Assembly: GCF_005845035.1 (NCBI RefSeq)
Contig: NZ_SPFO01000009.1
Coordinates: 1-64,000, forward strand
Length of the DNA: 64,000 nt
Direction: 5' to 3'
Source of the DNA: Collinsella aerofaciens
GTDB taxonomy: Bacteria > Actinomycetota > Coriobacteriia > Coriobacteriales > Coriobacteriaceae
The notes beneath the pieces are model-generated. The model did not search any database. It saw only the letters and a program-made list of their open reading frames with translations, and had not been told where the DNA came from. Positions 61,244-64,000 of this stretch are shown here, in pieces. Position 1 is the first letter of the stretch. Every line of letters begins with the position of its first letter. The translations under genes were made by a program, and so were the position numbers.

Positions 61244-62566
61244 CTAATCGTCCTTGTTGTCCTTCATGACAACGGTGGTCTCGGTGTGGCTGAAGGTGTC
61301 GTGCTTCTCGGTCAAGTCGAGCTTGCCACAGTAGCAATCGGCGTGGGTGGCCTCGTTGGCCGTCTTGAGCTGGCCCACCAGCAGCACGTCTGCGATGATT
61401 ACGATGATTAGCGGCGCGACGATGTTGATGAGGATGCCCTCGACATCAAAGGTGAGGTAATCCGGATCGAAGGCATTCCCACCCATAAAGAGAATCTGGG
61501 AGAGGACAAACCCGATCACAAAGAACAGCACCGAGGCGATGGCGAGCTTGGGCTTGGAGCAGGGGAGCTTGCCGACCATGCGACCGGTCTGGCCGTTCAT
61601 GGCAAACAGGTAGCTCTTGCCGTTCCACGAGGTGGAGAGCATCCAGACGGGGAACAGGGCGTAGTCGCTGTCTTCCCAGGTGTAGTCGAGCTGCTTGCTT
61701 TCGACCGTGGCGTCGTCATACTCGTCGACGACGGTCTCGCGCAGGGCCGAGATCGTACTTTCTTCCATACGACGCTCGGCGCGCGCCTTGCAGATTTCGC
61801 AATCCTCGTCGTAGCGGTTGGCGATGTAGCCGGGCATATACGCGACCGAAAACGGGCGCAGGGCGTCGTAGTCAAATGGCTCGATGGCGTCCATGTGGCC
61901 GTCGGGCATCTTGGACGATCCGTCGACGGGCACGCGCTCAAACGAGATATTGCCTTTACGGTAGGCGTCGTAGTGGTCGGTGGTCGTGACGGTGCGATCG
62001 GATTCCTCAGTCACGGTCTCGTTGGTCGCATCAAAGCACACTTCGCCGTCCACGCGGGCGCCGTAAAGCCAAAACGGCACGTAAACGCCTTGGACTTCGT
62101 CGATATGGTTGCCGGTGACAAAGCTCTTGGGCAGCAAGATCTTGCCCTTGTAGTGTTCCTTGAGTGCGGCCGTGACGTCGTCGCGACCGAGCTTAAACGG
62201 AATCACCAGGTCGGGTGAGAAGTCGCCCGAGAGCTGGCCGGGTGCCACGGCGGAGTTGCCGCAGTACGGGCAGGTGGTGACGGCGACGGTGCCGTCGGAC
62301 ACGAGCTCGGCGCCGCACGACGAGCAGATGTAGCCGGCGTTTTGAGCCAGCTCCTGCACGGCATCGTCGACAGCAGGCTTGGGGGCCGCGGCTGCGGCAT
62401 CGGCTTTGGCATCTGCCTTGTCCTGGCGCTCGCGATAGAGGGCCTCGACTTCTTCGACTTCAAAACGCGAATCGCAGTAGTCGCAGACGAGCTTTTGCTC
62501 GGCACTGGCAAAGTGAAGGGGGCCGCCACACGCGGGGCACTGATAGTTGACACTCTCGAAGGCCAT
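61244..62566 (-). CDS. Zinc-ribbon membrane protein (YdjG-like)
   Basis: A 440-residue protein with two zinc-binding motifs at the N-terminus, CPACGGPLHFASAEQKLVC..C near 10-31 and CSSCGAELVSDG..CPYCGNSA near 76-103, a large middle domain (about 110-330) and two or three C-terminal helices (about 345-405: IASVLFFVIGFVLSQILFMG). It resembles YdjG-type TFIIB-zinc-ribbon membrane proteins that bind envelope-stress partners. GGAAAGGA is upstream. The last 35 residues are polar and cytoplasmic. Confidence 0.8.
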   Translation of the reverse strand: MAFESVNYQCPACGGPLHFASAEQKLVCDYCDSRFEVEEVEALYRERQDKADAKADAAAAAPKPAVDDAVQELAQNAGYICSSCGAELVSDGTVAVTTCPYCGNSAVAPGQLSGDFSPDLVIPFKLGRDDVTAALKEHYKGKILLPKSFVTGNHIDEVQGVYVPFWLYGARVDGEVCFDATNETVTEESDRTVTTTDHYDAYRKGNISFERVPVDGSSKMPDGHMDAIEPFDYDALRPFSVAYMPGYIANRYDEDCEICKARAERRMEESTISALRETVVDEYDDATVESKQLDYTWEDSDYALFPVWMLSTSWNGKSYLFAMNGQTGRMVGKLPCSKPKLAIASVLFFVIGFVLSQILFMGGNAFDPDYLTFDVEGILINIVAPLIIVIIADVLLVGQLKTANEATHADCYCGKLDLTEKHDTFSHTETTVVMKDNKDD

Positions 62567-62590
62567 GATCGGTCCTTTCCGTGCCGGAGA

Positions 62591-63328
62591 CTATGCGCCG
62601 ATGGCGCCGCCGCAGTATTCGCAGCGCCCGCTGGCATCGGGAATGGTGGTTGCACCGCAGAAGGGACAGGTGACCGCGGTCTTGGGGGCCTTGGCGGCCA
62701 CGACACTGTCGCGCGTTTCCTGACGCAGCTGCACCAGCGCGTCGCGGACCTCGGTTGCCTGGCGCTTGGCCTCGCGGTATTCGATGGAGCCGCGCTGATC
62801 GATGGTGGAGTCGTTCACGCGCAGGTTGATCTCGGTAAAGTACGGCGTGTTGACGTGGATGGTCAGGTTAAAGTCGTAATCCAGGTCGTAGCGCGGCGGG
62901 TTATAGCTCTCGCGCTCGCCGTCCTTGGTCTCGCGATAGATCTCGGTGCGATGCTCGTCGATATCCATATCGCAGCCGAGTACCTGCGAGAACTCGATGA
63001 TGTCGGGATTGGCGTCGCGCCAGCGGCTCTGTGAAGTGATGATCAGCAGGCCCGCGTCCTCATCGAGCATGATGTTGGTGCGCCCGGCAGAGAGCGTGCG
63101 CGTGGGGTTGAACGAGGCCAGGCGCTCGGCATTAGCCTCGCGGTAGGCGAGTTGCTCGCGGATATCGTCCGCGGTGCTGGAACGGTAGCCGTGGAAGTAG
63201 GGGGAGAGCTTGCCGGCGCACTCTTTGCACAGGTAGCCCTCGCTGATCTTGGTCTTTCCCAAAAGTCCCAGCTCGGTACCGCAAATCGCGCACTCTTTCT
63301 TCTCGAACATCTTGTCAAAGAAGCCCAT
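62591..63328 (-). CDS. DUF4428-type zinc-binding protein
   Basis: A 245-residue cytosolic protein, first gene of the operon. N-terminal DUF4428-like zinc motif CAICGTELGLLGKTKISEG with CKEC near 34; middle domain about 50-180 (LSAGRTNIMLDEDAGLLIIT; FTEINLRVND); C-terminal zinc ribbon VTCPFCGATTIPDASGRCEYCG. GGGAGG lies 5 nt before the ATG. Sharing zinc ribbons with two neighbours suggests the three proteins act together. Confidence 0.82.
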   Translation of the reverse strand: MGFFDKMFEKKECAICGTELGLLGKTKISEGYLCKECAGKLSPYFHGYRSSTADDIREQLAYREANAERLASFNPTRTLSAGRTNIMLDEDAGLLIITSQSRWRDANPDIIEFSQVLGCDMDIDEHRTEIYRETKDGERESYNPPRYDLDYDFNLTIHVNTPYFTEINLRVNDSTIDQRGSIEYREAKRQATEVRDALVQLRQETRDSVVAAKAPKTAVTCPFCGATTIPDASGRCEYCGGAIGA

Positions 63329-63446
63329 GGCTGCCTCCCATCAACAGGTAGCGTGTGTCACTTTTGATGATGGGGGAGTGCGCGATCTTTCACGATACCC
63401 AGACGGCTCAAGGAGTCTCCACAACTGGGACACATGGCCCATTTTT

Positions 63447-63481
63447 GACTAGTCGTTGGGGACGTTCTTAAACGACTAGTC
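63447..63481. repeat. Palindromic repeat with GGGGACGTTCTTA loop
   Basis: GACTAGTCGTT (63447-63457) pairs perfectly with AACGACTAGTC (63471-63481). The loop is the complement of the one at 15468, 18981 and 27410. The surrounding gap 63329-63576 shows no gene. Confidence 0.88.
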
Positions 63482-63489
63482 GCCGGGGA

Positions 63490-63518
63490 CACTCATTGGG
63501 GACGTACTTAAATGAGTG
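63490..63518. repeat. Palindromic repeat, neighbouring copy with a different stem
   Basis: CACTCATT (63490-63497) pairs perfectly with AATGAGTG (63511-63518) around GGGGACGTACTTA. The stem sequence differs from the copy at 63447, but base pairing is kept. Confidence 0.85.
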
Positions 63519-63576
63519 GCAGTTGGGGAGACTCCATGCCGAATGTGGCGGCTGCCGAATGTGGGTGCCGTCCTTG

Positions 63577-64000
63577 CTACGCCACGGTCACGGCGACCTG
63601 GGCGTAGCGGCTGCAGGGGCGCTCGGTGCGCGTCTGCACGGTGAGGGTGAGCACAAAGCGGTCGCCGGGCTGCGCGTCGGCGGGCACGATAAAAGTGGTG
63701 CTCACCGTGCATTCCTGCCACACCGAAAGATCCTGCACGCCTGCATAGCTCGACGGGTCCATGGCGACATCCCAATGTGCATCAAAGCCCTTGCCGTCGG
63801 GGTCGACGATGGTCGCTGCAAGGGCGACGCGCTCGCCTGCTGTGGCACTGCGGTCGGCCGTGGCCTCGACAACACGTGCCGGATGCGAGCAGATGGCCGG
63901 ATCATGAGCACACCATTGCGCGCGGGCGGCGAAGTCTTCCTGATAGGCGCGCAGGTAAGGATTGAGGTTGCTGCTCGCGGGTGTACCCAAGGCGGCAAAA
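63577..64000 (-). CDS. 3' end of a DUF1593 (Sde182-like, nucleoside-hydrolase-like) protein, partial
   Basis: The frame is open to the right edge, so only the last 141 codons are present. The visible part matches the C-terminal beta domain of DUF1593/Sde182 proteins: RAYQEDFAARAQWCAHD, then HPARVVEATADRSATAGERV, VDPDGKGFDAHWDVAMDPSS, TTFIVPADAQPGDRFVLTL and RYAQVAVTV. These proteins have an N-terminal nucleoside-hydrolase-like domain and are linked to carbohydrate use. An internal TTG at 63990 is not the true start. The stop is at 63577. Confidence 0.8.
   Translation of the reverse strand, partial: FAALGTPASSNLNPYLRAYQEDFAARAQWCAHDPAICSHPARVVEATADRSATAGERVALAATIVDPDGKGFDAHWDVAMDPSSYAGVQDLSVWQECTVSTTFIVPADAQPGDRFVLTLTVQTRTERPCSRYAQVAVTVA

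Overview
The window is high-GC DNA that reads like a gut Coriobacteriia genome, most probably Collinsella or a close relative. This is inferred from gene content and style, not from a marker gene: an Ech-type hydrogenase, NarL-type two-component systems with DesK-like kinases, many ABC and FtsX-like exporters, an Nramp-related magnesium transporter, cellobiose-type PTS parts, luxS, and many dispersed palindromes carrying a TGTCCC/GGGACA core. No rRNA, tRNA, CRISPR array, prophage or complete insertion sequence was found. About 54 protein genes are supported.

Layout. 1-482: palindrome array. 483-2513: old-yellow-enzyme type flavin/Fe-S oxidoreductase. 2952-3356: small HTH protein. 3538-9200: six-function Ech-type [NiFe] hydrogenase operon in echABCDEF order, with echA and echB fused. 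9287-9942: three long self-complementary elements. 10003-15301: two-component system divergent from a three-gene ABC-2 exporter. 15594-18982: MacB/FtsX-like ABC exporter. 19093-29573: DUF362 ferredoxin-like protein, lipid-anchored-type hydrolase, hemolysin III, CNNM/CorC protein, cyanophycin-synthetase-like domain protein, YtxH and PRC-barrel proteins, a catalytically degenerate polysaccharide deacetylase, and an MgtE-type protein behind a structured leader. 29582-30844: Nramp-related Mg2+ transporter candidate. 31390-33606: OatA-like acyltransferase.

33793-48336 is a sugar region. Ribokinase and nucleoside hydrolase are followed by two convergent LacI-family regulators, one broken by an A8 frameshift. 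Then come an alpha/beta hydrolase, a GH140-like (apiosidase-like) glycosidase, lactose/cellobiose-type PTS IIC, IIB and IIA, a fucose-isomerase-like enzyme, split transketolase subunits and an FGGY kinase. The combination fits intracellular processing of an imported plant disaccharide, with D-apiose as the leading candidate for the released sugar. A GH1 6-phospho-beta-glucosidase lies at 53230-54660.

48430-54660 also holds a YczE-like membrane protein, a ROK kinase, luxS, a DUF4867 protein, and an AAA+ ATPase gene lying between two near-identical copies of the DUF4867 gene tail plus palindromes. 54924-58920 is a three-protein sensory system: a degenerate membrane kinase, a DesK-like kinase and a response regulator. 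59030-63328 is a minus-strand operon of zinc-ribbon, SPFH and lipoprotein genes resembling Bacillus YdjG/YdjI envelope-stress partners. The right edge carries the 3' end of a DUF1593 (Sde182-like) gene.

All functions are read from sequence and remembered family motifs; nothing was searched against a database.
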